Positions 15,890 through 23,842 of a stretch of 45,613 nucleotides of DNA are shown here, in pieces. The notes under the pieces are model-generated. The model was not told the origin of the DNA. It worked only from the letters and a program-made list of their open reading frames with translations, and ran no database searches. Position 1 is the first letter of the stretch. Each line of letters opens with the position of its first letter. Source of the stretch: Selenomonas sp. WCT3 (GTDB lineage Bacteria > Bacillota > Negativicutes > Selenomonadales > Selenomonadaceae); the NCBI GenBank assembly GCA_900100835.1, contig FNCM01000018.1:1-45613 (forward strand), read 5' to 3'. The position numbers and the translations under genes were made by a program.

Positions 15890-16640
15890 GATTTTCCTCC
15901 TCTTTTTCGTCGGTCAGGTCTTTAACGGGAAAGAATAGGGCGCCGATTCCCGCCAGCAGCAGGGTCAGCAGAATGGTCCGGGTACCCGCCGTGAGCTCTT
16001 TTAGTCCCGGCAGGTGGGCGCAGGCAAAACTCATGAGGAAGCTGGATAGAACCAGCAGGCCCACAATGCGGTTGTCCCGGGCGGTGGGGATGATGACCCA
16101 GAGGAACATGCCAAAGAGGGCCACGGATAGAGCGCTGACCACCGACGGCGGGAGCAGGTTGCCGGCAACGATCCCCAGGGCGGTGCCCACGGACCAGCCC
16201 GGCAGGGCCACGGCCATGGCCCCGTAATTATAGTAGGGATTCAGCGGCCCCTTGCGGGCAATGGTAATGCCAAAAATCTCATCGGTGATATCGAAGCCAA
16301 CCAGGACGCGATGGAGCAGCGGCGTATTGGCTTCAAATTTCTGGCTGACCACGCAGCTCATGAGCATGTAGCGGGCGTTGGCCACTAGGGTGATAAGGGC
16401 CATCTCGAGATAGGGGGCGTCGCTGGCGATGACGGTAAAGGCCGCATATTCTCCGGCAGAGGCGTTGTTGAAGAAGCTGGCCAGAAAGCCCTGGAAGGGG
16501 TCGAGGCCAGCGTTTTTGGCAGCGATGCCAAGGGTGAAGGAAACCACGAAGTAGCCCAGTGCAATGGGGATACCATCGTGAAGTCCTTCAAAGAAAACAT
16601 CCCGGCGGCTTTTGGCAAGCGGTAATGATGTGACAGACAT
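15879..16640 (-). CDS. azlC: AzlC family branched-chain amino acid exporter subunit
   Basis: The large membrane subunit of the AzlCD exporter (253 residues, about eight helices). Family features are FFEGLHDGIPIALGYFVVSFTLG, NNASAGEYAAFTVI and the conserved LVANARYMLMSCVVSQKF, GFDITDEIFGI stretch. Start ATG at 16640. azlD follows with an overlap. The substrate is inferred from the family only. Confidence 0.9.
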   Translation of the reverse strand: MSVTSLPLAKSRRDVFFEGLHDGIPIALGYFVVSFTLGIAAKNAGLDPFQGFLASFFNNASAGEYAAFTVIASDAPYLEMALITLVANARYMLMSCVVSQKFEANTPLLHRVLVGFDITDEIFGITIARKGPLNPYYNYGAMAVALPGWSVGTALGIVAGNLLPPSVVSALSVALFGMFLWVIIPTARDNRIVGLLVLSSFLMSFACAHLPGLKELTAGTRTILLTLLLAGIGALFFPVKDLTDEKEEENHAA

Positions 16641-16723
16641 GTAAAGCCCTCTTTCTAAGCATAAGTGTATGCCTACTATTGTATGGCGAAGTTCCTGGTT
16701 TGTAAAGATGTAAAGAAAATGAG

Positions 16724-16763
16724 CAAAAAAAGCCCGATGACGCTGCTATTCGTCATCGGGCTT
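16724..16763 (-). terminator. Intrinsic terminator of the AGCS symporter gene
   Basis: AAGCCCGATGACG and its complement form a 13-bp stem around an 8-base loop. On the minus strand it is followed by seven T residues, 22 bp after the symporter stop codon. Confidence 0.9.
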
Positions 16764-16784
16764 CTATATCATGGGAAGGGAAAT

Positions 16785-18155
16785 TTAATTCAGGGCCTCT
16801 TTAGCATTTTTTTTTGCGTCTTCTTCAGCGAGGTAGCTCTTCGTCTCAGCGACGACTACACCGGAGAGGGCGATGAGGGCAATGAGGTTCGGGATGGCCA
16901 TGAGGCCGTTGACGATATCGGCGAGAATCCAGATGGCTTCGAGTTTAAGGAAGGCACCGGAAGCAATCAGCGCGATGAAAATCAGACGGTAGGGCATGAC
17001 ACCTTTCGTGCCCATGAGGTAAATGCAGGCGCGTTCGCCGTAATAGTTCCAGCCCAGGATGGTGGTGAAGGCGAAGAGGGCCAGGGCAATCGTCAGCAGC
17101 TGGCTGCCAACGAAGCCATAAGCGCTGGCAAAGGCAGCACTGGTCATAGCGGCACCAGCAGCATCACCCTGCCATACTCCCGTGAGAACCAGGGCAAGGC
17201 CAGTCATGGTGCAGATGATGATGGTGTCGATAAAGGTACCCGTCATGGAGATGAGACCCTGTTCAGCCGGGTGCTTGGTCTTGGCAGCAGCAGCGGCAAT
17301 CGGAGCGGAGCCGAGACCGGACTCATTGGAGAATACGCCTCGGGCAATACCATTCTGCATGGCCATCATAATCGTGGAACCGGCAAAACCACCGGCAGCC
17401 GCCGTACCCGTGAAGGCACTCTCAAGAATCAGGGAAATAGCAGCCGGAACGGCATCAAGATGCATGACGATGAGGCCGATGCTGATGAGGATGTACATGA
17501 CAGCCATGAAGGGAATGACCCGGGAAGCAACCTTGGCGATGCTCTGGAGGCCGCCGATGGTGATAGCGGCGATGAGAACCGTCAGCAGGACATCCGTAGC
17601 GAGTTTCGGAACGCCAAAGGAAATCTCGAAACTGTCGACAATGGCATTGACCTGCGGGAAGGTACCAATGCCGAGATAGGCCACGAGAATGGTGGCCACG
17701 GCGAAGAAAGCAGCCAGGGGCTTGTATTTTTCGCCCATGCCGTTGCGGATGTAGAACATCGGGCCGCCGGCGATTTCGCCTTTTTCATCGACGGAGCGGT
17801 ATTTGACGGCCAGCAGGCCTTCGGCGTATTTGGTTGCCATGCCGAAGAAAGCTGCCATCCACATCCAGAAGATTGCGCCGGGGCCGCCGACTTTTACGGC
17901 TGTGGCGACGCCGACAATGTTACCGGTACCCACCGTAGCTGCCAGGGCAACGCAGAGAGCCTTGAAGCTCGAGACATCACCTTCGCCGTGGTTTTTCGCT
18001 TTGAAGATGAGGCCCAGGGCCTTGGGCAGGCGGAAGACCTGCAGCAGGTGCAGGCGGCAAGTCAGATAAATGCCGGTGCCCACCAACAGGGTGATGAGTG
18101 GGGGCCCCCACATAAAGGAGTCGATGGCATTAAGTGCTGGGATGAATGATTCCAT
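16785..18155 (-). CDS. Alanine/glycine:cation symporter (AGCS family)
   Basis: A sodium-coupled uptake carrier for alanine or glycine, 456 residues, about 11 helices. Characteristic stretches are MWGPPLITLLVGTGIYLTCR, KALCVALAATVGTGNIVGVA, GGPGAIFWMWMAAFFGMATKYAE, GGPMFYIRNGMG and FSNESGLGSAPIAAAAAKT. An upstream in-frame start at 18212 lacks a ribosome site, while ATG 18155 follows AAGGAGG by eight bases. Monocistronic with its own terminator. Confidence 0.93.
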   Translation of the reverse strand: MESFIPALNAIDSFMWGPPLITLLVGTGIYLTCRLHLLQVFRLPKALGLIFKAKNHGEGDVSSFKALCVALAATVGTGNIVGVATAVKVGGPGAIFWMWMAAFFGMATKYAEGLLAVKYRSVDEKGEIAGGPMFYIRNGMGEKYKPLAAFFAVATILVAYLGIGTFPQVNAIVDSFEISFGVPKLATDVLLTVLIAAITIGGLQSIAKVASRVIPFMAVMYILISIGLIVMHLDAVPAAISLILESAFTGTAAAGGFAGSTIMMAMQNGIARGVFSNESGLGSAPIAAAAAKTKHPAEQGLISMTGTFIDTIIICTMTGLALVLTGVWQGDAAGAAMTSAAFASAYGFVGSQLLTIALALFAFTTILGWNYYGERACIYLMGTKGVMPYRLIFIALIASGAFLKLEAIWILADIVNGLMAIPNLIALIALSGVVVAETKSYLAEEDAKKNAKEALN

Positions 18156-18280
18156 GAGAATGTCCTCCTTAAGGGAATAAAATAACAGAAGATGTCTCTT
18201 GAGAGTATACAATAATATACGAAATTAAGACAATAACTATATTAGCACATCTGTGGACATTTGTCTCGGTTTTTTTATAA

Positions 18281-18324
18281 AAAAATACGAACTGACCGAT
18301 TTTATGCGGAAAGTTCGTATTTTT
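18281..18324. terminator. Terminator behind the MutS-like gene
   Basis: AAAAATACGAACT (18281-18293) pairs with AGTTCGTATTTTT (18312-18324), giving T runs on both strands. It lies 31 bp after the stop of the minus-strand MutS-like gene. Confidence 0.8.
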
Positions 18325-18354
18325 TCGTGTTTTAGACGAATCCTTTTTGGGGGG

Positions 18355-20154
18355 TTACCCATCGCTGATAATACCAGCCATGCGCAGCAGGTATTGGGCG
18401 TTGGTGGTCTGGCAGCGGCCTGGTTTCAGCTTGTAATCGAACTTAATTTTGTTCTCTTCGTAGTATTCCTCGAAATGACAATTTGTTACAGGAATGGCAT
18501 TGGGGGATTTCAAATCGCAGAGCTCAAAATCGTGGGTGGTGACCAGGGTGATACAATAGGACCGGGTCAGCTGTTTGATGGCTTCCCGGGCGCCGATGAT
18601 GCGGTCCGCGGAGTTGGTGCCCTTGAATATCTCATCGATACAGATGAGCATGGGCAGCTCCCGGTGGCTGAAGGTCACCATTTGCTTGATACGCAATAAT
18701 TCCGCGTAGAAGGTGGAGATTCCCTGGGACATATCATCGTTTACTTGAATGGAAGTGAAGATGTGAAGTGGCGTCAGGGAAAAGAAACGGGCGCAGACGG
18801 GAGCACCAGCATAGGCGAGGACAACGGCGCCGGCCAGTGTCCGCATATAGGTGGTCTTGCCGCTCATATTGGAGCCAGTGAGGATACAGGTGCCGGCCCC
18901 GAAGCTGGCATCATTGGGAACGGCCTTGTCTTCAGCCAGGAGCAGGGAGGTAAGTTCCTGGGCTTCAAGGGATGGCTGGCCGGCTTTTAGTTCCGGGAAG
19001 GTCCACTGGCTTCTGGTTTGTCCGACGGTGGCCAGGGAAAGCAGGACTTCGAATTCGGACCAGATGTCAATCCATTCGTGAAGGTTTTCCGCTGCGGTAT
19101 CATGCCAGTGGGCAAAGCGGGCGGCCATATGGCAGTCCCAGAGAAGCAGGGTGTTCCCCAGCAGGGCGAAAAAGAAGTTGCGGGTGAGGGCCACTGCATC
19201 CGTCAATTTGGCCAGTTGGTGCAGGCTTTGGCTGGCTTGGGTGGTTTGCAGCCGCTGCTGCAAGCCAATAAGAGCCGCTGCTTGGAATTTTGCTTGTTCC
19301 AGGTCGCGAAAGAGGGCTTCGTAGAAATGAAGCTCATGGGTAAGGTGATTCAAAGGGGCCAGGGTCAACTGGTTGTGCTGATGAAAGACCATGGCCAGTA
19401 GGAATTGCAGTCCCAGCAGCAGGCCGGGGATGGTCCAAGTCAGCAGGTCAAAGACTGCCAAAAAGAGGCTTAAAAGGGTGATAAGGGGCAGTATCCAGGC
19501 CGTCCGATAGCGGACGATGGCGTGGCTGGCCTGGGAAAGCGGCGCTTCGATTTCCGATAGCAGTTCCGTGGTGTCGTGCCGGTCAGGAAGCTGAGCGGCT
19601 TTGGCTAGCAGTTGGAGGCAGAAGTCCTTTCGCTGGATGAGTTCGGCGACGGATTCCTGACGGGCAAGGATTTTGGTACGGCTGGGCGGTGTTGTGACTA
19701 GTGCCGCCGCCAGCCGTTTTTTACCCCGCAGGGTGCGAGCGCAGGAAAGGTATTGATAAAAGGAAGCCGGGCCAAAGAGATGCAGGTCGGTGGCTTGGGG
19801 ATGGTCCTTGGGCTGCAGGGGAGTGCCATCATCGGCAAAGCCCTTCCAGTCACCGTTAAAGCGGCTGAGAAAATCCTTGACCACTTGAATATGGCAAGCG
19901 TTAAACTGTTGGTTGGCTTTGATGTGGCTGTGACGGCGAACCAGCAGACAGAAGGATGCCAGCAGAAAACAGCCGGCAATGGTGCCGGCGGTATGGCCGT
20001 CGTAACCGGCGGCAAAGGCAAAAATCAGCAGGATAAAAGAGATGGTGCGAAGCGCCGTAAGGCGGCTACTTTGCCGGGACAGCTCCCTGGCTATGGACAG
20101 ATCTTTTTCCCAAGCTGCGGCAAAGAAGGCATAATTATCGGATGTTGGCTTCAA
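18355..20154 (-). CDS. Membrane-anchored MutS-like ATPase
   Basis: About 599 residues. Only the C-terminal third is a MutS/SMC-like ATPase: Walker A GSNMSGKTTYMRT near residue 430, then QVNDDMSQGISTFYAEL, Walker B LICIDEIFKGTNSADR and the His switch THDFEL. The mismatch-recognition and connector domains of MutS are absent. Instead there are two hydrophobic hairpins (about residues 35-75 and 220-260), so the protein probably sits in the membrane with the ATPase inside. Family members are annotated as MutS-related with no known role. Start: TTG 20160 is only a base from GAGGTG, so TTG 20154 (MKPTSDNYAF) is preferred. Monocistronic. Confidence 0.85.
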   Translation of the reverse strand: MKPTSDNYAFFAAAWEKDLSIARELSRQSSRLTALRTISFILLIFAFAAGYDGHTAGTIAGCFLLASFCLLVRRHSHIKANQQFNACHIQVVKDFLSRFNGDWKGFADDGTPLQPKDHPQATDLHLFGPASFYQYLSCARTLRGKKRLAAALVTTPPSRTKILARQESVAELIQRKDFCLQLLAKAAQLPDRHDTTELLSEIEAPLSQASHAIVRYRTAWILPLITLLSLFLAVFDLLTWTIPGLLLGLQFLLAMVFHQHNQLTLAPLNHLTHELHFYEALFRDLEQAKFQAAALIGLQQRLQTTQASQSLHQLAKLTDAVALTRNFFFALLGNTLLLWDCHMAARFAHWHDTAAENLHEWIDIWSEFEVLLSLATVGQTRSQWTFPELKAGQPSLEAQELTSLLLAEDKAVPNDASFGAGTCILTGSNMSGKTTYMRTLAGAVVLAYAGAPVCARFFSLTPLHIFTSIQVNDDMSQGISTFYAELLRIKQMVTFSHRELPMLICIDEIFKGTNSADRIIGAREAIKQLTRSYCITLVTTHDFELCDLKSPNAIPVTNCHFEEYYEENKIKFDYKLKPGRCQTTNAQYLLRMAGIISDG

Positions 20155-20272
20155 AATCAATCACCTCACAGGAATTTGTAACAATTTTATTATACCATGA
20201 TAGAGGGGCTGTAAGATTAACAGCGAATTATTAATGCTGAGATTGTGAAAAAAGAAAGTGAGGATATCGATC

Positions 20273-21202
20273 ATGTTTAACGGTAAAAAATTCCTGATGG
20301 CTGTCGGAATGGCTATGGCGGTAGTTCTTGGCGGCTCTGCCGTACAGGCCGCACCCACCGATGCAGCCAAAGAGCAGTTTTGCCAGGAGACCCTGTCTTT
20401 AGTGGATTGTGACCAGGGGCAGTTGCTGATGTCGATGGATGCCGATGTGAAGTCGATGATTCATTGTCACTACGAGTCGAAGCTGTATTTTGCGGCCAAG
20501 CCGCAATTGGCAGGCAAGGGAACGGTAAAAGTGACAATGGCAGTGCCGAATCAGCCTGTATCATCGATTGAGCGGGATTACTATCTGCAGGAAAAGGACG
20601 AGCAGCTTGTGGCCTATTTCCAGACTCCCGATAACAGCTGGGTAAAATCCGCCGTGGCGATGCCGGCCGCCCAGAAGAAATTATATATGGAAAGCAACAA
20701 AGAACTGGTTCAGGCATCCCTGGAGACGGTGAAGGCTGTTGAGCTGGGCCAGGCAAATGGCGACAAACAGAGTTATATGGTAACGGTGGATGGCGAAAAG
20801 ATTCTGCCGTATTTTGCCAAAGTGATGAGCATGGCTGGTGAGGATGGTAACAATATGCTGCCTTTGTTAAAACCCGTTTTGGAAAACATCGGGGATTTTA
20901 CCTATACGATTGAGATCGATCGGGCTAAGCATATGGTTACCGGTATGCAGGCCGATCTAACGGAGCCCCTGCGCAAGATGGCGCTGGCGTCAATCGATCC
21001 GGCTAAATCTACGCCGGAGCAGGTGGCAAAGGCAAAAGAGCTTATAGGTACCAGCACGATGAACCTTGCCATCAAGGCGGTACCCATGGACAAAGTTCCA
21101 AACCTGAAGGTGCCGAAGAAGGTAGAGCGCGAGGCGAAGGCAGTTAAGGTCGAGAGGATAAACGGGCAACAGGCTGCCCCAAAAACTGCTGACAGCAAAT
21201 AA
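20273..21202 (+). CDS. Exported protein of unknown function (309 aa)
   Basis: The signal peptide (MFNGKKFLMAVGMAMAVVLG, then GSAVQA) ends before APTDAAKEQF. The mature protein resembles in layout the beta-rich lipoprotein-carrier-like proteins (DUF6612 type): an N-terminal QETLSLVDCDQGQLLMSMDAD, central strands, then LGQANGDKQSYMVTVDGEKI. The C-terminus is Lys/Ala-rich. ATG 20273 lies about nine bases after GAGG; an in-frame GTG at 20258 is less likely. The role is not known. Confidence 0.65.
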   Translation: MFNGKKFLMAVGMAMAVVLGGSAVQAAPTDAAKEQFCQETLSLVDCDQGQLLMSMDADVKSMIHCHYESKLYFAAKPQLAGKGTVKVTMAVPNQPVSSIERDYYLQEKDEQLVAYFQTPDNSWVKSAVAMPAAQKKLYMESNKELVQASLETVKAVELGQANGDKQSYMVTVDGEKILPYFAKVMSMAGEDGNNMLPLLKPVLENIGDFTYTIEIDRAKHMVTGMQADLTEPLRKMALASIDPAKSTPEQVAKAKELIGTSTMNLAIKAVPMDKVPNLKVPKKVEREAKAVKVERINGQQAAPKTADSK

Positions 21203-21215
21203 TCTGCCAGGTTAG

Positions 21216-21247
21216 GCAGTCCGGCTGGCGTACCGGACTGCTTTTTT
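21216..21247 (+). terminator. Intrinsic terminator
   Basis: GCAGTCCGG pairs with CCGGACTGC over an 8-base loop and is followed by six T residues, 13 bp after the exported protein stop. Confidence 0.9.
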
Positions 21248-21315
21248 CTTGCATGGAAGAACAGAAAAGGATAAACTGATATTATGGATGCAAACAATGA
21301 CGGAAGGGCAAGGAA

Positions 21316-21480
21316 ATGAAAGACAACAACACGGAGGCAATGACGCGGCTCCAGCAGAGCATCGACAATATCGAAAAGAGGATGCGCCTTGACTCCAACG
21401 ACTTGGATTATGAAACCCACCTGCGGCAAAAGCGTCAGCTGCAGCAGATTTTAGACCGTATGAAGGCTAGAAATTCTTAA
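21316..21480 (+). CDS. Small coiled-coil protein (54 aa)
   Basis: This short frame begins MKDNNTEAMTRLQQSIDNIE and ends in QILDRMKARNS. It is almost wholly helical with heptad-like spacing of Leu, Ile and Met, so a coiled coil is likely. GGAAGG lies about eight bases before ATG 21316. It sits between a terminator and the 92-residue gene. Its existence rests on composition, the ribosome site and the lack of any competing gene. Confidence 0.55.
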   Translation: MKDNNTEAMTRLQQSIDNIEKRMRLDSNDLDYETHLRQKRQLQQILDRMKARNS

Positions 21481-21553
21481 AATCTCAGCCGTTTTTCAGC
21501 TAAGGTGATTATGATATAAACATCAAAAGGTCAAAAGAAAGGATGAACCTAAT

Positions 21554-21832
21554 ATGTCGCAACGTATGACAATGGATGAAGTTCTCAAGGAGTATGGCGT
21601 TCCCCAGATTAAATTGGATGTTCATGCTACCCGCAGTGAGCTTTTGAAGCTCCGGGAAAAATTGATGGCAATCCGCGATTTATCCAATGGCCGGGAGCAG
21701 GGATATCTGGATATTGACTGCAAACTTTATATCGATGTGGATGATATTGACCGCTACTTGTCGGGGGAGCTCGATACAGTCGGGGAGATTTATGCATTCC
21801 CTGAGGATATAAAGTCTTACGAAGAAGAATAA
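21554..21832 (+). CDS. Small acidic protein of unknown function (92 aa)
   Basis: The N-terminal part is helical (MDEVLKEYGVPQIKLDVHAT, RSELLKLREKLMAIRDLSNG). The C-terminus is acidic with repeated Asp-Val/Ile (DIDCKLYIDVDDIDRYLSGE). There is no membrane segment. AAAGGATG lies before ATG 21554 and the exported protein follows 21 bp after the stop, so they may be cotranscribed. Family not recognised. Confidence 0.62.
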   Translation: MSQRMTMDEVLKEYGVPQIKLDVHATRSELLKLREKLMAIRDLSNGREQGYLDIDCKLYIDVDDIDRYLSGELDTVGEIYAFPEDIKSYEEE

Positions 21833-21853
21833 GGATTAAAGGAGAGCTATTAT

Positions 21854-22534
21854 ATGAAGATGAAGAAAATGGCAGCGGCTGTTATGGCAGGCTTGCTGGT
21901 AGCGACAGCAGTACCGGTTGTTACGGCGGTAAGCTTCGATCAGGCATCGGTTGCTTATGCGGCCAAGGGTGGAGCCAAAGTAGGCGGTGGTGCTAAATCA
22001 GCCCCGAAGGCTTCGGCACCAAAGGCATCGACGCCTTCGAGCAACAGCAAGTCGGTATCGGGAAATGGCGAAAGCTATAAGCCATCCAAGAATGCCAAGG
22101 ATTTGGATAAGACGGCACCGGCTGCTAACAGCAAGAGCAATGCCGTGCCGAACAACAATACCCAGAGCGGCAGCCGCTGGGGCAGTGTCATGCGCAATAT
22201 TGGCCTCTTAGCGGGCGGCATGATGCTGGGTCATCTGCTGTCACAGCTGTTTGGAATGGGCGGCGGCCTGCTGGGAGATATCCTGGGGCTGGTGATGAAT
22301 GTCATCATGTTCCTGGCTGTCATCATGATTTTGAAATGGCTTTGGAATAAGTTCCGCGGCCGCAAGAACGAGCCGAATGTATATCGTTCCAGCATGCGGG
22401 ATCTCAATATGCGCCAGGACATCAAAGACGTAACGCCAAAGGCACCGGCAGAGCGCATGGAAATCCGTGATATCCGCGGGCCGGAAGCTGGCTACGATGC
22501 CAAAAGCACAGCAGATAAATATCGCAATCGTTAA
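21854..22534 (+). CDS. Exported Gly-rich membrane protein
   Basis: 226 residues. The signal sequence (MKMKKMAAAVMAGLLVATAV) is followed by a low-complexity Lys/Ala/Ser/Pro/Asn stretch to about residue 110. A Gly-rich double hydrophobic segment (NIGLLAGGMMLGHLLSQLFG and GDILGLVMNVIMFLAVIMIL) and a charged tail follow. The layout recalls the N-terminal part of Tim44-like bacterial proteins without the Tim44 domain. It starts 21 bp after the upstream gene and ends 15 bp before gmhA. Confidence 0.65.
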   Translation: MKMKKMAAAVMAGLLVATAVPVVTAVSFDQASVAYAAKGGAKVGGGAKSAPKASAPKASTPSSNSKSVSGNGESYKPSKNAKDLDKTAPAANSKSNAVPNNNTQSGSRWGSVMRNIGLLAGGMMLGHLLSQLFGMGGGLLGDILGLVMNVIMFLAVIMILKWLWNKFRGRKNEPNVYRSSMRDLNMRQDIKDVTPKAPAERMEIRDIRGPEAGYDAKSTADKYRNR

Positions 22535-22549
22535 AAGGAGTAAGGAATT

Positions 22550-23206
22550 TTGATTAAGGAATCGACAAAACAGGCCGTTTATGAACTCATTCGCCGCTAT
22601 CCGGCCCTTTCGGTATGTGAGGCGGATTTGCTGGCAGCGGTAGAGGTAATTTGTGAAAGCTATCGCGCTGGTCACAAACTCATCGCTTGCGGCAATGGCG
22701 GCAGTGCTTCCGATGCCGAGCATATCGTCGGCGAACTCATGAAGGGCTTTTTGCTGCCCCGCAAACTGGGTAAAGACATGGAAGCGAAGATGCGTGAGGT
22801 CTGCCCCAAGGAGGCGGATTACTTTATGGAAAATCTGCAGGGGGCTCTGCCAGCTATGTCCATGGTCAATCAGGTGGCTCTCAACACGGCCTTTGCCAAC
22901 GACCAGGCGCCGGATCTTTCCTTTGCCCAGCAGCTTCTAGGCATGGGCGATGAAGGGGATGTACTGGTGGCCATCTCCACTTCTGGCAACAGCACGAATG
23001 TCATTTACGCCCTGCAGATGGCCAAGGTAAAGGGCGTTAAGACGGTGGCCCTCACGGGCAAGTCTGGCGGCAAGATAAAGAGCCGCAATCTGGCGGATGT
23101 CTGCATCTGTGTACCGGATGATGAAACCTTCCGCATTCAGGAACTTCACCTGCCGGTCTATCATATGCTCTGCATTGCAGCCGAAAATGAGTTCTTTGGC
23201 GAATAA
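22550..23206 (+). CDS. gmhA: Phosphoheptose isomerase-like SIS protein
   Basis: GmhA converts sedoheptulose 7-phosphate to D-glycero-D-manno-heptose 7-phosphate for LPS inner core. This 218-residue protein has the SIS fold with ACGNGGSASDAEHIVGELMK (about residues 45-63; Glu of the active site in AEH), VAISTSGNSTNVIYALQMAK, LTGKSGGKI and a C-terminal QELHLPVYHML containing the expected active-site His. It is about 25 residues longer than the E. coli enzyme, with extra sequence after GELMKGF. TTG 22550 follows AAAAGGAG by nine bases. No other heptose genes are nearby, so a different sugar phosphate is possible. Confidence 0.85.
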   Translation: MIKESTKQAVYELIRRYPALSVCEADLLAAVEVICESYRAGHKLIACGNGGSASDAEHIVGELMKGFLLPRKLGKDMEAKMREVCPKEADYFMENLQGALPAMSMVNQVALNTAFANDQAPDLSFAQQLLGMGDEGDVLVAISTSGNSTNVIYALQMAKVKGVKTVALTGKSGGKIKSRNLADVCICVPDDETFRIQELHLPVYHMLCIAAENEFFGE

Positions 23207-23217
23207 ATGAATCTTGG

Positions 23218-23250
23218 GGCCTGCTGACACAAAAGTTGGCAGGCCTTTTG
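23218..23250 (+). terminator. Intrinsic terminator of gmhA
   Basis: GGCCTGC pairs with GCAGGCC (inner AC/GT) and is followed by TTTTG. Element D starts ten bases later. Confidence 0.8.
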
Positions 23251-23259
23251 TATAGAAAA

Positions 23260-23722
23260 AATTGCAGTTTGTAGGGTTCGAGAGGGGGCGGGTTCGAAAC
23301 ATTACTCCGGCGGCGAGGGACACAGTACCAACGCTTCACCGGTGACAACCCGCTACAAGAAATTTTTGCCTTTTAATTAAGAATTGGAAAACAGTTAAAC
23401 GCGCTTCGCTTGAACGAAACTGCTTTTCCAACGAGAACGCCGGCAAAAATTTCTTGCTTCACGCGGAACGTCAAGGCTACGCTTATGGTACTGTGTCCCT
23501 CGCCGCCTAGGTTAGAGCCGGCACAAAACTGCCTTCCCCTCTGGGGGCAACGAAGTTGCGGATGTCCGGTGGAAATCCCGGGCGGTGGGCGCTAAGCGCT
23601 CGGATGAGGTCCCTTTATACGCATTACGATAAGCATAATAGCTTAAGGTGCTACCTCATCCGCCCCTAGCGGCGGCGAAGAGCTGCTTCGAATAAGGCTC
23701 CACTAACCGATAAACTGCAATT
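23260..23722 (-). repeat. Twin-hairpin element D (short form, 463 bp, reversed)
   Basis: Terminal repeats are AATTGCAGTTTGTAGG (23260-23275) and CCGATAAACTGCAATT (23707-23722). Both carry the G variant of ATTACAG. The R hairpin is in reverse orientation at 23309-23507 (199 nt). Its perfect 22-bp outer arms are of the GAGGGACAC type. The L hairpin is replaced by a short stem, GGATGAGGT/ACCTCATCC (23602-23610 with 23653-23661), around a 42-base AT-rich interior that is also present in E. The end of an L outer arm (GCCCCTAGCGGCGGC) remains next to it. Confidence 0.88.
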
Positions 23723-23842
23723 TTGTTTCTGGAGAAAAATTAAAATAACAGGAAAATTTGCAATTCATAGGGAATACATATTATCATAGATAGTAACGAT
23801 GATAGTTATCCTATCTTGATTAATTGCTGAGGGGGCATTTTG

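Noticed and set aside
23260..23722. CRISPR array
   Set aside because: The repeats are single, hundreds of bases long and dispersed over the whole window, with no short regular spacers and no cas genes.
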